Assembly (NCBI RefSeq): GCF_022008395.1
Contig: NZ_JAIRBB010000014.1
Span: 1-60,788 of the forward strand
Direction: 5' to 3'
Origin: Aequorivita xiaoshiensis
Lineage (GTDB): Bacteria; Bacteroidota; Bacteroidia; Flavobacteriales; Flavobacteriaceae
Length of the DNA: 60,788 nucleotides
The notes beneath the pieces are model-generated. The model was not told the origin of the DNA and made no database searches. It was given only the letters and a program-made list of their open reading frames with translations. Shown here one piece after another: positions 8,738 to 16,906 of the stretch (its first letter is position 1; each line of letters opens with the position of its first letter). The position numbers and the translations under genes are program-made.

Positions 8738-9424
8738 ATGAAACATAAACATCACATAGTGTTTTTTACAGGTGCAGGTATTAGTCAGGAAAGTGGTATT
8801 CGCACTTTTAGAGATAACAACGGACTTTGGTCCAACCATAAAGTTGAAGACGTTGCGTCTATAGAAGGCTTTAGTAAAAACCCACAACTTGTATTGAACT
8901 TTTATAATGAAAGAAGAAGGGAGGTTGAAAAAGCTCAGCCAAATTTAGCGCACAAATTAATTGCTGAACTAGAAGACAAGTATGAAGTGTCTGTGATTAC
9001 ACAAAATGTGGACAACCTACATGAAAGAGCTGGCTCTACAAATGTTTTGCATTTGCATGGTGACCTGACTAAATGTAGAAGTATTAAAGATGAAAACCTT
9101 ATTTACCCGTATACTAAAGATATTCAAGTTGGTAATTTGGCAGCCGATGGAGGTCAATTAAGACCACATATAGTATGGTTTGGCGAAGAAGTTGCGGAAA
9201 TTGAGAAAGCCATTTCAATAGTTGAAACGGCAGATTTGTTTGTAATTGTAGGAACTTCAATGGTAGTGCAACCAGCGGGATCATTGTTACTGTCTGTTCC
9301 TGTAGATGCTCAAACAGTTTATATCGACATAAAGCCTGATGTGGAAGATGGTATAAATCTGTTAGTACTTAAAGAAAAAGCCACAACAGGGGTAAAGCTG
9401 TTGGTCGAAGAGTATCTGCCTTAA
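8738..9424 (+). CDS. cobB: Sir2-family NAD-dependent protein deacylase, CobB type, zinc-less
   Basis: 228 aa sirtuin that removes acyl groups from lysines using NAD+, in the cytoplasm. Visible motifs are GAGISQESGI (12-21), TQNVDNLHERAG (88-99) and HLHGDL with catalytic His107. Tyr56 and Arg59 in FYNERRRE match the Y-x-x-R pair of SIRT5/E. coli CobB that favours succinyl or malonyl groups. Only one Cys (113) remains where the family normally has a four-Cys zinc site, so the zinc module is lost. It is the last gene of a three-gene run with two unknowns. It is a metabolic-type sirtuin and does not carry the domains of sirtuin defence proteins. Confidence 0.9.
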   Translation: MKHKHHIVFFTGAGISQESGIRTFRDNNGLWSNHKVEDVASIEGFSKNPQLVLNFYNERRREVEKAQPNLAHKLIAELEDKYEVSVITQNVDNLHERAGSTNVLHLHGDLTKCRSIKDENLIYPYTKDIQVGNLAADGGQLRPHIVWFGEEVAEIEKAISIVETADLFVIVGTSMVVQPAGSLLLSVPVDAQTVYIDIKPDVEDGINLLVLKEKATTGVKLLVEEYLP

Positions 9425-9593
9425 ACATTCGAACTATTATTTATGTAATTTTTTATTGTGAAACCGGGGAGATTATAAAGAACATATGATCTCCATAGGC
9501 ACCAGTCCTGCAATTAGAAAACCACAGGCTGCGTCCTAGCTTTGTGATTTTATTCCGAAATTTTGAGCGAGCTCAATTTCTTCATAAAATAAC

Positions 9594-9619
9594 AAAACCA
9601 CACCTATTGGCGTGGTTTT
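9594..9619 (-). terminator. Duplicated ssrA terminator, copy A
   Basis: On the minus strand the arms are AAAACCACGCC and GGTGTGGTTTT around an AATA loop, with a G-U pair at one position. The base differences from copy B keep pairing only on the minus strand. Confidence 0.6.
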
Positions 9620-9766
9620 CTAAGTAATCAGTGGAGCCGGGGAGATTATAAAGAACATATGATCTCCATGGGCACCAGTCCTGCAAATAGAAAACCACAG
9701 ACTGCGTCTTAGCTTTGTGATTTTATTCCGAAATTTTGAGCGAGCTCAATTTCTTCATAAAATAAC

Positions 9767-9792
9767 AAAACCACGCCTATTGGCGCGGTTTT
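9767..9792 (-). terminator. Intrinsic terminator of ssrA
   Basis: On the minus strand the arms are AAAACCGCGCC and GGCGTGGTTTT around an AATA loop, followed by a T-rich tract. It lies 12 bp after the tmRNA 3' end. The G-U pair exists only on the minus strand (A-C mismatch on plus), which fixes the orientation. Confidence 0.75.
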
Positions 9793-9804
9793 CTAAGTGA
9801 TCAG

Positions 9805-10200
9805 TGGAGCCGGGGAGATTCGAACTCCCGTCCAAACGTGCAACCATAATGCTTTCTACATGCTTAGTTTTCAATTAGGTTTTCGAGAGATTGCCGGTCG
9901 AAAACTACCAACGCACTCCTTATCTTTACTTGAGTTTCACGATGCCATCAAAGCACTAACATCGCTAGGTTTACTTTTACGAAGCCACTAAATCAACCGC
10001 CGTAAACCAAGGCCGTTGAGTGACTTCCTGCTTGCCCACCTTGTGGGCCGAGGCACATCCTACTATGATTCAGATTATGCAGCTAGGGCGTAGTTATTCT
10101 CGCCGTTTAAAAAGTGTGAAATATGATATTTACGAGCTATATCCCAGCGCTCGGCATGCTTACAATACAATTAGACCCGCTGTCAAAACCAGTCGGCCCC
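9805..10200 (-). ncRNA. ssrA: Transfer-messenger RNA (tmRNA), trans-translation
   Basis: 396-nt one-piece tmRNA that rescues stalled ribosomes and adds a degradation tag. The 5' end GGGGCCGACT (10200 downward) pairs with the 3' end CGGCTCC-A, giving a 7-bp acceptor stem with one G-U pair; the terminal CCA is encoded. The T-arm GGGAGTTCGAATCTCC is near the 3' end. The early GGTTTTGACAGCGGGT block is typical of tmRNA. The tag frame at 10104-10075 ends GENNYALAA-stop, like tags in other Bacteroidota. SmpB is not in the window. Transcription likely starts from a -7 box about 90 bp upstream, so the 5' end is probably processed. Confidence 0.97.
10075..10104 (-). other. tmRNA proteolysis-tag reading frame
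   Basis: Codons GGC GAG AAT AAC TAC GCC CTA GCT GCA TAA encode GENNYALAA followed by a stop. The hydrophobic ALAA end is the expected ClpXP/Lon signal. The resume codon is taken as GGC; the AAC before it could only matter if the register were shifted. Confidence 0.9.
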
Positions 10201-10289
10201 ATTTATTTGTCAGTGATTTTTAGAGAATTAACAGAAATAAACAAGGTTTACGCTACCTTTTCTCTATCATCTAGCTACTAACAAACGTG

Positions 10290-10297
10290 CAAAGATA
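10290..10297 (-). promoter_or_regulatory. -7 promoter box for ssrA
   Basis: On the minus strand TATCTTTG fits TAnnTTTG about 90 bp before the mature tmRNA 5' end. No clear TTG at -33. It is only 12 bp away from the opposing plus-strand box at 10310. Confidence 0.55.
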
Positions 10298-10309
10298 CAA
10301 GAAATCTAT

Positions 10310-10317
10310 TACATTTG
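10310..10317 (+). promoter_or_regulatory. -7 promoter box for the LYS1-like gene
   Basis: TACATTTG matches TAnnTTTG. It lies 46 bp before the ATG at 10364 and back-to-back with the ssrA promoter. Confidence 0.5.
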
Positions 10318-10363
10318 CATTCCTAGAAATTCCATTATTCATTTGTTCAAAAAATATACCAAA

Positions 10364-11578
10364 ATGCCAATAACCTTTGCTATTATAAAAGAACGTAAGA
10401 ATCCGCCAGACCGTCGTGTAGTTTTTTCACCAGAAATGTGTCAAGAAGTCATAAAGGAGTTTCCCGATGCCCGTATTATCGTTGAATCTTCGGATGTTCG
10501 TGTTTTTCCTGATGAGGCTTATCGCAATGCAGGCTTTGACGTTTTGGATGATGTGTCTGAGGCAGATGTAATGTTGGGAGTAAAGGAAGTTCCGGTTGAG
10601 GCGTTAATTCCTAATAAAAAATATTTCTACTTCAGTCATACAATTAAAAAACAGCCCTATAACCGTGAGTTATTAAGGGCAATGCTGGAAAGAAATATAG
10701 AAATGTTCGATCATGAAACTATAGTAAATAAATCTAATAAGCGATTAATTGGATTCGGTTATTACGCTGGACTAGTTGGTGCTTACAATGGAATTAGAGG
10801 CCTAGGTTTACGTGATAATTTATATGCATTACCTAAGGTTGAAAACTTGCCAGATTTAAATGCTGTTAAGGCAGCCTTAGATAAAATTACCATCCCGAAC
10901 ATGAAAATTGTTCTTTCAGGGACAGGAAAAGTAACCAAAGGAGCAAAACGAGTTCTAGACCATTTAAAAATTCGTGAAGTAAGTGATGAAGATTACCTAA
11001 CTAAAGAATTTGATGAGCCTGTATATTGCTTGATTGATGTTTCTGAATACAATAAACGCAAAGATGGGGGTGAGTTCAATAAAAGAGAATTTTATAAAGA
11101 TCCCTCAGGCTATGAAAGTGATTTTATGAAATATGCGAAGGTGAGCGATATGTTTATTTCTGGCCACTTTTATGGAAATAATGCTCCTTATCTTTTTACA
11201 AGAGAAGATGCTAGAAACCCTGAATTTAAAATCAATTTTGTTGCTGATGTTTCTTGCGATATCGATGGTCCCGTGGCTTGTACAATTCGAGCATCAACTA
11301 TTGCTAATCCGTTTTACGGTTACGACCCAGTAACCGAAAGTGAAACCGAGCTAGGAGCTCCTGGGTCTATAGCGGTTATGGCTGTAGATAATTTACCATG
11401 CGAATTGCCAAAAGATGCTAGTGAAGGTTTTGGCGAGATGTTTATGGAACACGTAATGCCAGCCTTTTTTAATAACGATAAGGATGGTGTTTTGAAGCGT
11501 GCACAAATGACGACTAGTACAGGAAAGCTAACTTCTAATTTTAAATACCTTAACGATTATGTAAATGGTGTTGAGTAA
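10364..11578 (+). CDS. Saccharopine/alanine dehydrogenase-like NAD(P)-dependent oxidoreductase
   Basis: 404 aa. The N-terminus (ITFAIIKERKNPPDRRV) carries the alanine dehydrogenase/transhydrogenase-type substrate domain. The middle contains a Rossmann nucleotide fold starting IVLSGTGKVTKGA. The overall layout matches the LYS1-type saccharopine dehydrogenase family found in Bacteroidota, with conserved DVSCDIDGPVACT and 'ANPFYGYDP' segments. The physiological substrate in this phylum is not certain. The frame extends to a TTG at 10343, but the ATG at 10364 begins at the conserved N-terminus and is preferred. Its promoter opposes that of ssrA. Confidence 0.82.
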   Translation: MPITFAIIKERKNPPDRRVVFSPEMCQEVIKEFPDARIIVESSDVRVFPDEAYRNAGFDVLDDVSEADVMLGVKEVPVEALIPNKKYFYFSHTIKKQPYNRELLRAMLERNIEMFDHETIVNKSNKRLIGFGYYAGLVGAYNGIRGLGLRDNLYALPKVENLPDLNAVKAALDKITIPNMKIVLSGTGKVTKGAKRVLDHLKIREVSDEDYLTKEFDEPVYCLIDVSEYNKRKDGGEFNKREFYKDPSGYESDFMKYAKVSDMFISGHFYGNNAPYLFTREDARNPEFKINFVADVSCDIDGPVACTIRASTIANPFYGYDPVTESETELGAPGSIAVMAVDNLPCELPKDASEGFGEMFMEHVMPAFFNNDKDGVLKRAQMTTSTGKLTSNFKYLNDYVNGVE

Positions 11579-11612
11579 ATAATGAATTAAATAATTGTAA
11601 AAATTCTAAATT

Positions 11613-12410
11613 ATTGAAACACATAAAAAAATAGCAATAGTAACAGGAGCTGCTTCGGGCTTGGGGTTCGAACTTGCTTTGTTATTAGCAAGGGATGGGT
11701 ATGATTTAATTTTAGCAGATATTGATGCAGACAAACTGCAACAAGCTAAAGAAAATCTTGCAAGTCAATACGCTTCAGAAATTCAACTTATTGTAAAGGA
11801 TTTGAGTAAGAATAATGTTGCAGAACAAATTTTTGAAGCTACTCACGGCAAACCTATAGACGTATTAATTAATAATGCAGGTTTTGGAATATTTGGAACT
11901 TTCAGTAATACCGATTGGCAGCGTGAGATGGATATGCTAAACCTTCACGTGATGACTACCACACATTTAACCAAATTAGTTTTAAAGGGAATGCTTGAAA
12001 GAGGTGAGGGGAGAATTTTAAACATGTCCTCTCTTGCCGCATTTCAGCCGGGCCCGTTGATGTCCTTGTACTATGCATCTAAAGCCTATATTCTTTCTTT
12101 CTCAGAAGCTATAGCCAATGAGTTAAAAGGAACTGGCGTAACGGTTACCTGTTTATGTCCTGGACAAACCAATACTTCATTTCAGCAAGTAGTTTCAAAT
12201 GGTGCTGAGGCATCGAATAATAAAATTAAATTCAATATAGGATGTCCTAAAGAGGTAGCTAAATATGGTTATGAAGCAATGCTCAAGGGAAAAGTTGTGG
12301 CAGTTCCAGGTAAAATTAATAGGTTTCTATCTAGACTTCCTCGCTTTCTACCGAGACGTACTTCAACTGCCATAATTCGTAAAATACAAGAAAAGAATCG
12401 GGATCATTAG
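11613..12410 (+). CDS. Short-chain dehydrogenase/reductase with disrupted start
   Basis: SDR oxidoreductase: cofactor loop TGAASGLG, structural INNAGFG, catalytic Ser in NMSSLAAF and Tyr/Lys in YYASK. About 265 aa when the cofactor motif is included. The first ordinary start codon in frame (TTG 11661) lies inside the cofactor motif, so it cannot be the true start. Upstream the frame has only ATT codons (11610, 11613). A TTG at 11614 would give a normal N-terminus (MKHIKK-IAIVTG) if the A7 run at 11625-11631 had one more A. Either the start is ATT, or slippage or a frameshift in the A-run is involved. The long-chain SDR substrate is unknown. Confidence 0.8.
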   Translation: METHKKIAIVTGAASGLGFELALLLARDGYDLILADIDADKLQQAKENLASQYASEIQLIVKDLSKNNVAEQIFEATHGKPIDVLINNAGFGIFGTFSNTDWQREMDMLNLHVMTTTHLTKLVLKGMLERGEGRILNMSSLAAFQPGPLMSLYYASKAYILSFSEAIANELKGTGVTVTCLCPGQTNTSFQQVVSNGAEASNNKIKFNIGCPKEVAKYGYEAMLKGKVVAVPGKINRFLSRLPRFLPRRTSTAIIRKIQEKNRDH

Positions 12411-12430
12411 TGACTTACTACTATTGAATG

Positions 12431-14401
12431 TCAAATTCTTTTTAAGTGAATGGGCTCTTCGTTTTGAACTTTAATTAATTCAGTAAAAAATTCTTGTAGA
12501 GATTTATAAGCTTCTGGAGCAAAACTTGGATTGTTCAGTTTTACACTAAGTCGGATATTTATTTTACTCCCTGAAACATCGTATACCACTGAAAACTCGC
12601 CATCGTTTTCTGGAAGTTTTAGAATCTTATTGGCAGGAACTTTTTCAATTTTATATTGATCATTTACATCTATAGCTATTAAGTAGTTGTTCATTACCGG
12701 AAAACCAAAATCTATAGGGTAAATTCTTTCTTTTTTCACAAAAGGATTTTCACCAAAATAGGTTTCCATTAAAAACGGATATAGATAAAGATTATCTGCT
12801 ATTGGCTGTTCGTGAAGCACTAAATTAAAGGTCTCTTTGTACGGCTTGTCTAGGTCTTTTTCATTTTCAATTTTAAGATCGGAAATCTCCAAGCTTTCAT
12901 TTCTACTTTGTTTCTTTCTGTCGATTATATCTTTTCTGTAATCGTTGTACTCTTTCCGTTCTACAACCGATACATATCCCGTAGAAACTTGACTTGCTTT
13001 CCCAGTGAATAATCCAGATTCGTCTGCAGTAAGTTGCATATTTACATAATGTAGATTTTTGTTAAAAGGAATGATGTTTTCCCAATAACTACCTTTGTTA
13101 AAGTCCATTAAACGTCCTTCTGTACTAAGGGCGCGAAAGGGTAAGACGCCAAAGGGCGTGAATTTGTCTGTTGCGTCTAGAAAGTACTTGTTACCTTGAA
13201 TTTCTAAAACTACAATTGCATAAATAAAATCGGCAATTACAGGGTATTGTTTTGTAGGAAGGGCGTATTCTCGGGTAGAAATAAGCATTGTATTCACATT
13301 CAGACCTGCTGCATCAAGGGCGTTGTATAGAGCGAAATTAATCTCATGACTGTTTCCAGATTTTTCATTAAATGCATCTTTTACGCGTACGTCTTCCGAG
13401 TACCCATATCGTCCATTCCAATTCATATTACTTTGAATGTAGTAATAAATGTCTTTTGCTTTTTCAACCTTATCTTGCTTTGATAATAACGAAGCTGGAA
13501 GTTCATTTTTAAAGAACTTAGAATATTTAAGTTGTCGCCCGTAATTTTTATCGTATTGAAAATGTTTATCTACATCTTTCCATTCGTTGGTATATCGGTG
13601 AACAGTTCGATTAAAGTCTACAAATTCAATAAGCTCGTATTTCATGCTAGCTAAATAGTTGTCGGGAGAAAGCATAAACTTTTCCTCTTTTACGGCTGGT
13701 ACATTTATCATAGCGTAAGTCGCTTTTTCACAATCGGCGTGAACATCAAAGCCTTCAATAGAGAAACAGGCTTTAGATTTAATTGCGTCGTTAATATATA
13801 AAGGTAGATTTCCGTAAAGCGTTCTATTGTATTTAAAATTACCAGGAATGTCGGTATACAGTTCTACATATAATTTTGGAAGTGGTCCTTGAAATTTCCA
13901 ACCTCGAATATTTGAAAAATAAGTAGATTCTACTCGGTAGGTATATTCTAAAATACTACCGTTCTGTATGTTTGGGAAAGTAAATTTTTTAATCGACCAT
14001 TTGGGGGTTTCATCTGTAGTAAAAATATCCTTATCACTCACAAATGTCTTTACAGCACCATTATGGGTTATCGCGGTAATTTTAGTGACTTTTTCACTGT
14101 TATTTTTTTTGTTGTAAAATGGTATTCTTACTGTCGCTTGATCGAATTTGCTAATATCAAACACTTTTGTCTTTACGTGAACCTCTTTAATTAGTTTCAC
14201 TTGATTATCCACTAGTTCTACATAATTTTTAGCGCTTTCAAAAAGAACAACTCCAGCTGCTTCAGGATCTTGATTATACGAATTTATTTTGAAGTCTTCG
14301 GAAGTAGGTTCGCCAAACACCGCAGTTTTTCGTGATTGTGAAAATGTAAAAGTAAAAACAAATAAAAATAAAATTAGGATACTGTGTTTGAAGTAAAGCA
14401 T
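12431..14401 (-). CDS. Secreted DUF3857/transglutaminase-like protein
   Basis: 656 aa with a signal peptide (hydrophobic residues about 5-20, ending FSQS). The N-terminal half is a DUF3857 domain (VFDISKFDQATVRIPFY region). The C-terminal half is a transglutaminase-like core. The usual catalytic Cys position is occupied by other residues (KSGNSHEINFALYNAL), so it is probably not an active transglutaminase. DATDKFTPFGVLPFRA follows as the conserved strand. It probably acts in the periplasm or on the cell surface. The paralogue just upstream is 26 bp away on the same strand; the pair is probably one operon. Exact role unknown. Confidence 0.85.
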   Translation of the reverse strand: MLYFKHSILILFLFVFTFTFSQSRKTAVFGEPTSEDFKINSYNQDPEAAGVVLFESAKNYVELVDNQVKLIKEVHVKTKVFDISKFDQATVRIPFYNKKNNSEKVTKITAITHNGAVKTFVSDKDIFTTDETPKWSIKKFTFPNIQNGSILEYTYRVESTYFSNIRGWKFQGPLPKLYVELYTDIPGNFKYNRTLYGNLPLYINDAIKSKACFSIEGFDVHADCEKATYAMINVPAVKEEKFMLSPDNYLASMKYELIEFVDFNRTVHRYTNEWKDVDKHFQYDKNYGRQLKYSKFFKNELPASLLSKQDKVEKAKDIYYYIQSNMNWNGRYGYSEDVRVKDAFNEKSGNSHEINFALYNALDAAGLNVNTMLISTREYALPTKQYPVIADFIYAIVVLEIQGNKYFLDATDKFTPFGVLPFRALSTEGRLMDFNKGSYWENIIPFNKNLHYVNMQLTADESGLFTGKASQVSTGYVSVVERKEYNDYRKDIIDRKKQSRNESLEISDLKIENEKDLDKPYKETFNLVLHEQPIADNLYLYPFLMETYFGENPFVKKERIYPIDFGFPVMNNYLIAIDVNDQYKIEKVPANKILKLPENDGEFSVVYDVSGSKINIRLSVKLNNPSFAPEAYKSLQEFFTELIKVQNEEPIHLKRI

Positions 14402-14426
14402 ATTGGTATTATAAGGAATGGTTGGA

Positions 14427-16397
14427 TTATATTTTTTTTAAAATTATAGGTTCATCTTTCAGCATGGTAACCATAGTGCCAAAAAATTCTTTGAGGGCTG
14501 GGTATGCTTCGGGAGCATAACGATATGAATTTAATTTCATATTAAAACGAATATTCACTTTGTTGCCATCAGCTATATAGGTTACAGAACATTCACCATC
14601 ATCACCTTGCAGTTTTATGCTTCTACTATCTGGAAGATGTTCAACTTTATATTTATCGTCTAAATCTATTGATACCAAATAAGTATTAGTAAACGGAAAC
14701 CCAAAGTCTATGGGGTAATTTCGCTTATTCAAATTAAATGGGTTTTTAGAAATATAAGTTTTATTGAAAAAAGGATGAAGTATTACTTTGTCGCCTATTA
14801 TTTCAGGTTCAACAGTTACCTCATAGTTTTCTTTAAGCGGTTTCTCAATATTATAAAGCTCCTCTATTTGAAAGTTTTCGACCTCAATTCCAGCGCTTTT
14901 ATTTTCTTGAGTTTTTATGTATTGTTGTAGCGTTGCTTTTTCAATTGTATTTCGTTTTTCAAATCCTATATAACCATAATTAGCCTGATTTACTACTCCT
15001 TTAAAATGTCCGTTTGTATCGGCTAAAATTTTTGAATGTGCAAATAGAATGTTTTTATTATAAGGCTTTATAGGCATCCAATAACTGCCTTTGTTAAAGT
15101 CCATTACCCTACCGTGTATATTAAGAGCGCGAAAAGGAATTATACCAAAAGGTGCTTGTTTATTTGTAGCGTCTAATAATATAAACTCATCGTTTATCAT
15201 CAGTACTGAGATCACATAGTTAAAATTTGAAAGGATTGGATAAACTTTTGTAGGTAAGCCATTTTTACGTGTGGACAATAACACAGGTTTAGCTTTAAGG
15301 CCGGCGGCTTCTAAGGCATTTACTAAAGATAAATTTATAGCAGATACACTTCCTAATTTATCTTTGAAAGCTTCTTTTACGTTTACATTATAGTTAAAGT
15401 ACTGTTCATTCCAAGTGTATTCATTTTGAATAAATCTATATACAGCTTTAGCCCGTTCTAGTTCGTTTTCAATATTTAAAATATCTTTTGGTAATTTTCT
15501 TCTAAAATAGTTTTTTCGCACAAGTTGATCACCAAAATCCTCGTCCTCTTTAAATAGCTTATCTATATCATTCCAATTTCGGGTAAAAACTTGTTTTTTC
15601 CATTCAACATTAAAACTCTTAAATGATACAGGTTCGTAAACTATTCTTGAAACGTAATTTTTTTTTCCAAGCATATAGTCTTCTTCGCTAAAAGAGGGAA
15701 TATTCTCCATTGAGAATAAGTGAACTTCAGAATCAACTCTCCTATCATCTGGAAGCTTAAAACCATTTTTTTTAAGGGCTGTGTTGTTAATTACTAATTT
15801 CTGATCACCATATAATATACGGTTATACTTAAAATTGACAGGAATTACTGTTTGAAATAAACTATAAATTGTAGGTAATTCATGTTGAAATTCCCACCCA
15901 TTAAGATCATAAAAAAACGGACTTAATTTGGTGTATTTGTATTCTAAAATACTTCCATCTTGAACATTTGGAAAGGTAAATTTTAATGATTTTCTGGTAT
16001 TCGACTCCTCTACGGTAAAGAATGCACTTTCGGGGACATGGCTTTGGTTGGTGCCATTGTGCGTTATAGCTTCATATTCTAAAACTTCTTCTTTATACCT
16101 GCCATTTCCTTCATAATAGGAAATAGTTACATCGGAATAATCAAATTTTTTAGCATTAAAAACTTTAATCTTTCTATAAACTTCTTTAACTAAATAAATA
16201 CGAATACCGACAGACTTAGCGTAATAATTTCCCGATTCATATAAAATTGCACCTGGAGAATCAGGTTCAGGATCATATTTATTTATTGCAAAATCATGAC
16301 TAGTGGGTTCTCCAAATTTTTTATAACGTGGACTTTGAGCGTGCAAGGAATAAAAGGTTAGAAGTAAAACTAGAAAAAAGATCTTTTCAGATTTCAT
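14427..16397 (-). CDS. Secreted DUF3857/transglutaminase-like protein, paralogue
   Basis: About 656 aa from the second Met (MKSEKIFFLVLLL), which starts a clean signal peptide ending HAQS; the frame is open 9 codons further (to 16424) but that would spoil the signal. Same domain order as the next gene downstream: FGEPTSHDF opening, DUF3857, pseudo-transglutaminase (KLGSVSAINLSLVNAL, no Cys), DATNKQAPFGIIPFRA. The two proteins align over their full length, so this is a tandem duplication. It is the first gene of the pair. Its own -7 box was not found with confidence. Confidence 0.85.
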   Translation of the reverse strand: MKSEKIFFLVLLLTFYSLHAQSPRYKKFGEPTSHDFAINKYDPEPDSPGAILYESGNYYAKSVGIRIYLVKEVYRKIKVFNAKKFDYSDVTISYYEGNGRYKEEVLEYEAITHNGTNQSHVPESAFFTVEESNTRKSLKFTFPNVQDGSILEYKYTKLSPFFYDLNGWEFQHELPTIYSLFQTVIPVNFKYNRILYGDQKLVINNTALKKNGFKLPDDRRVDSEVHLFSMENIPSFSEEDYMLGKKNYVSRIVYEPVSFKSFNVEWKKQVFTRNWNDIDKLFKEDEDFGDQLVRKNYFRRKLPKDILNIENELERAKAVYRFIQNEYTWNEQYFNYNVNVKEAFKDKLGSVSAINLSLVNALEAAGLKAKPVLLSTRKNGLPTKVYPILSNFNYVISVLMINDEFILLDATNKQAPFGIIPFRALNIHGRVMDFNKGSYWMPIKPYNKNILFAHSKILADTNGHFKGVVNQANYGYIGFEKRNTIEKATLQQYIKTQENKSAGIEVENFQIEELYNIEKPLKENYEVTVEPEIIGDKVILHPFFNKTYISKNPFNLNKRNYPIDFGFPFTNTYLVSIDLDDKYKVEHLPDSRSIKLQGDDGECSVTYIADGNKVNIRFNMKLNSYRYAPEAYPALKEFFGTMVTMLKDEPIILKKI

Positions 16398-16617
16398 AAA
16401 ATAAAAAACAGATATCCTTCGCAAAATAAAATATTTATTACTCCTACAAAACTTTTAAAGTGGTTTTAAGGGAAAAAGGAAGTATTAATAAGTAGTGACC
16501 AAAATTATATACATCATACTTTCGTAAATGCTTTTTTTGTATTAAAAGGTTTAGTTAGGGGTTTAGGATCAGGGAATTACACATGTTTTATAAAAAACTC
16601 TCATTTTTTTAAAAATT

Positions 16618-16662
16618 GGGGGATTTCCCCCTTGTAGCGCGTTTACAAAAGTTACATCTTTG
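16618..16662 (+). promoter_or_regulatory. Promoter of small-RNA-like unit 1 with palindromic operator
   Basis: Perfect palindrome GGGGG-ATTT-CCCCC (16618-16631) runs straight into TTG (16632-16634). After 20 bp comes CATCTTTG (16655-16662), one mismatch from TAnnTTTG. The TTG-N20-box layout is that of Bacteroidota promoters, and the palindrome sits where an activator or repressor could touch RNA polymerase. Confidence 0.6.
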
Positions 16663-16665
16663 CAT

Positions 16666-16740
16666 CACTAGACATTAATTGGGGAGTTAATATGTAGTAT
16701 TCTAAAAAAAAGGTTGTCTTTAATAGACAGCCTTTTTTAT
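16666..16740 (+). ncRNA. Candidate small RNA, unit 1
   Basis: Predicted ~70-75 nt transcript with no usable reading frame. It begins with a hairpin (arms ACAT..TAA 16672-16678 and TTA..ATGT 16687-16695, loop TTGGGGAG 16679-16686). It ends in the terminator at 16710-16740. Unit 2 (16956-17112) has the same order of parts with changed but still pairing outer-stem bases. No known RNA family is recognised. Confidence 0.5.
16710..16740 (+). terminator. Terminator of unit 1
   Basis: Arms AAGGTTGTCT (16710-16719) and AGACAGCCTT (16725-16734), 10 bp with one G-U pair, then a T-rich tail. Confidence 0.75.
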
Positions 16741-16906
16741 TTTAAAGGAGTGTTTGGTTGCTTAAGGAAAGTAGGTCAGTAACAATTCTATCTGAGTGAA
16801 TTGCTTAAATATTATTCTTCTTTTTTATACCTAACTAGTGAAACAGCCATCTTTCGTTAGAGTTTTTTATTAAAATATTGAAAATCAGGGGTTAGTTGTA
16901 AATTTA

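Larger units (their letters stand above)
9458..9803. repeat. Two 173-bp tandem copies of the tmRNA 3' end plus terminator
   Basis: Copy A 9458-9630 and copy B 9631-9803 have an exact 173-bp period. Each starts with a relic of the tmRNA 3' end: TGGAGCCGGGGAGATT in copy B, TGAAACCGGGGAGATT in copy A. Each then diverges where the real tmRNA (from 9805) continues with CGAAC. Each ends in a hairpin terminator on the minus strand (9594-9619 and 9767-9792). Within each unit GGAGAT ... ATCTCC forms an inverted repeat. Confidence 0.92.

Noticed and set aside
8738-9424. Sirtuin as an anti-phage defence gene
   Set aside because: It is a single-domain CobB-like deacylase with housekeeping-type motifs; no known defence partner (TIR, Argonaute, helicase) is next to it.
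9797-10223. Two short plus-strand frames
   Set aside because: They lie antisense to the tmRNA and are explained by its structure and tag frame.
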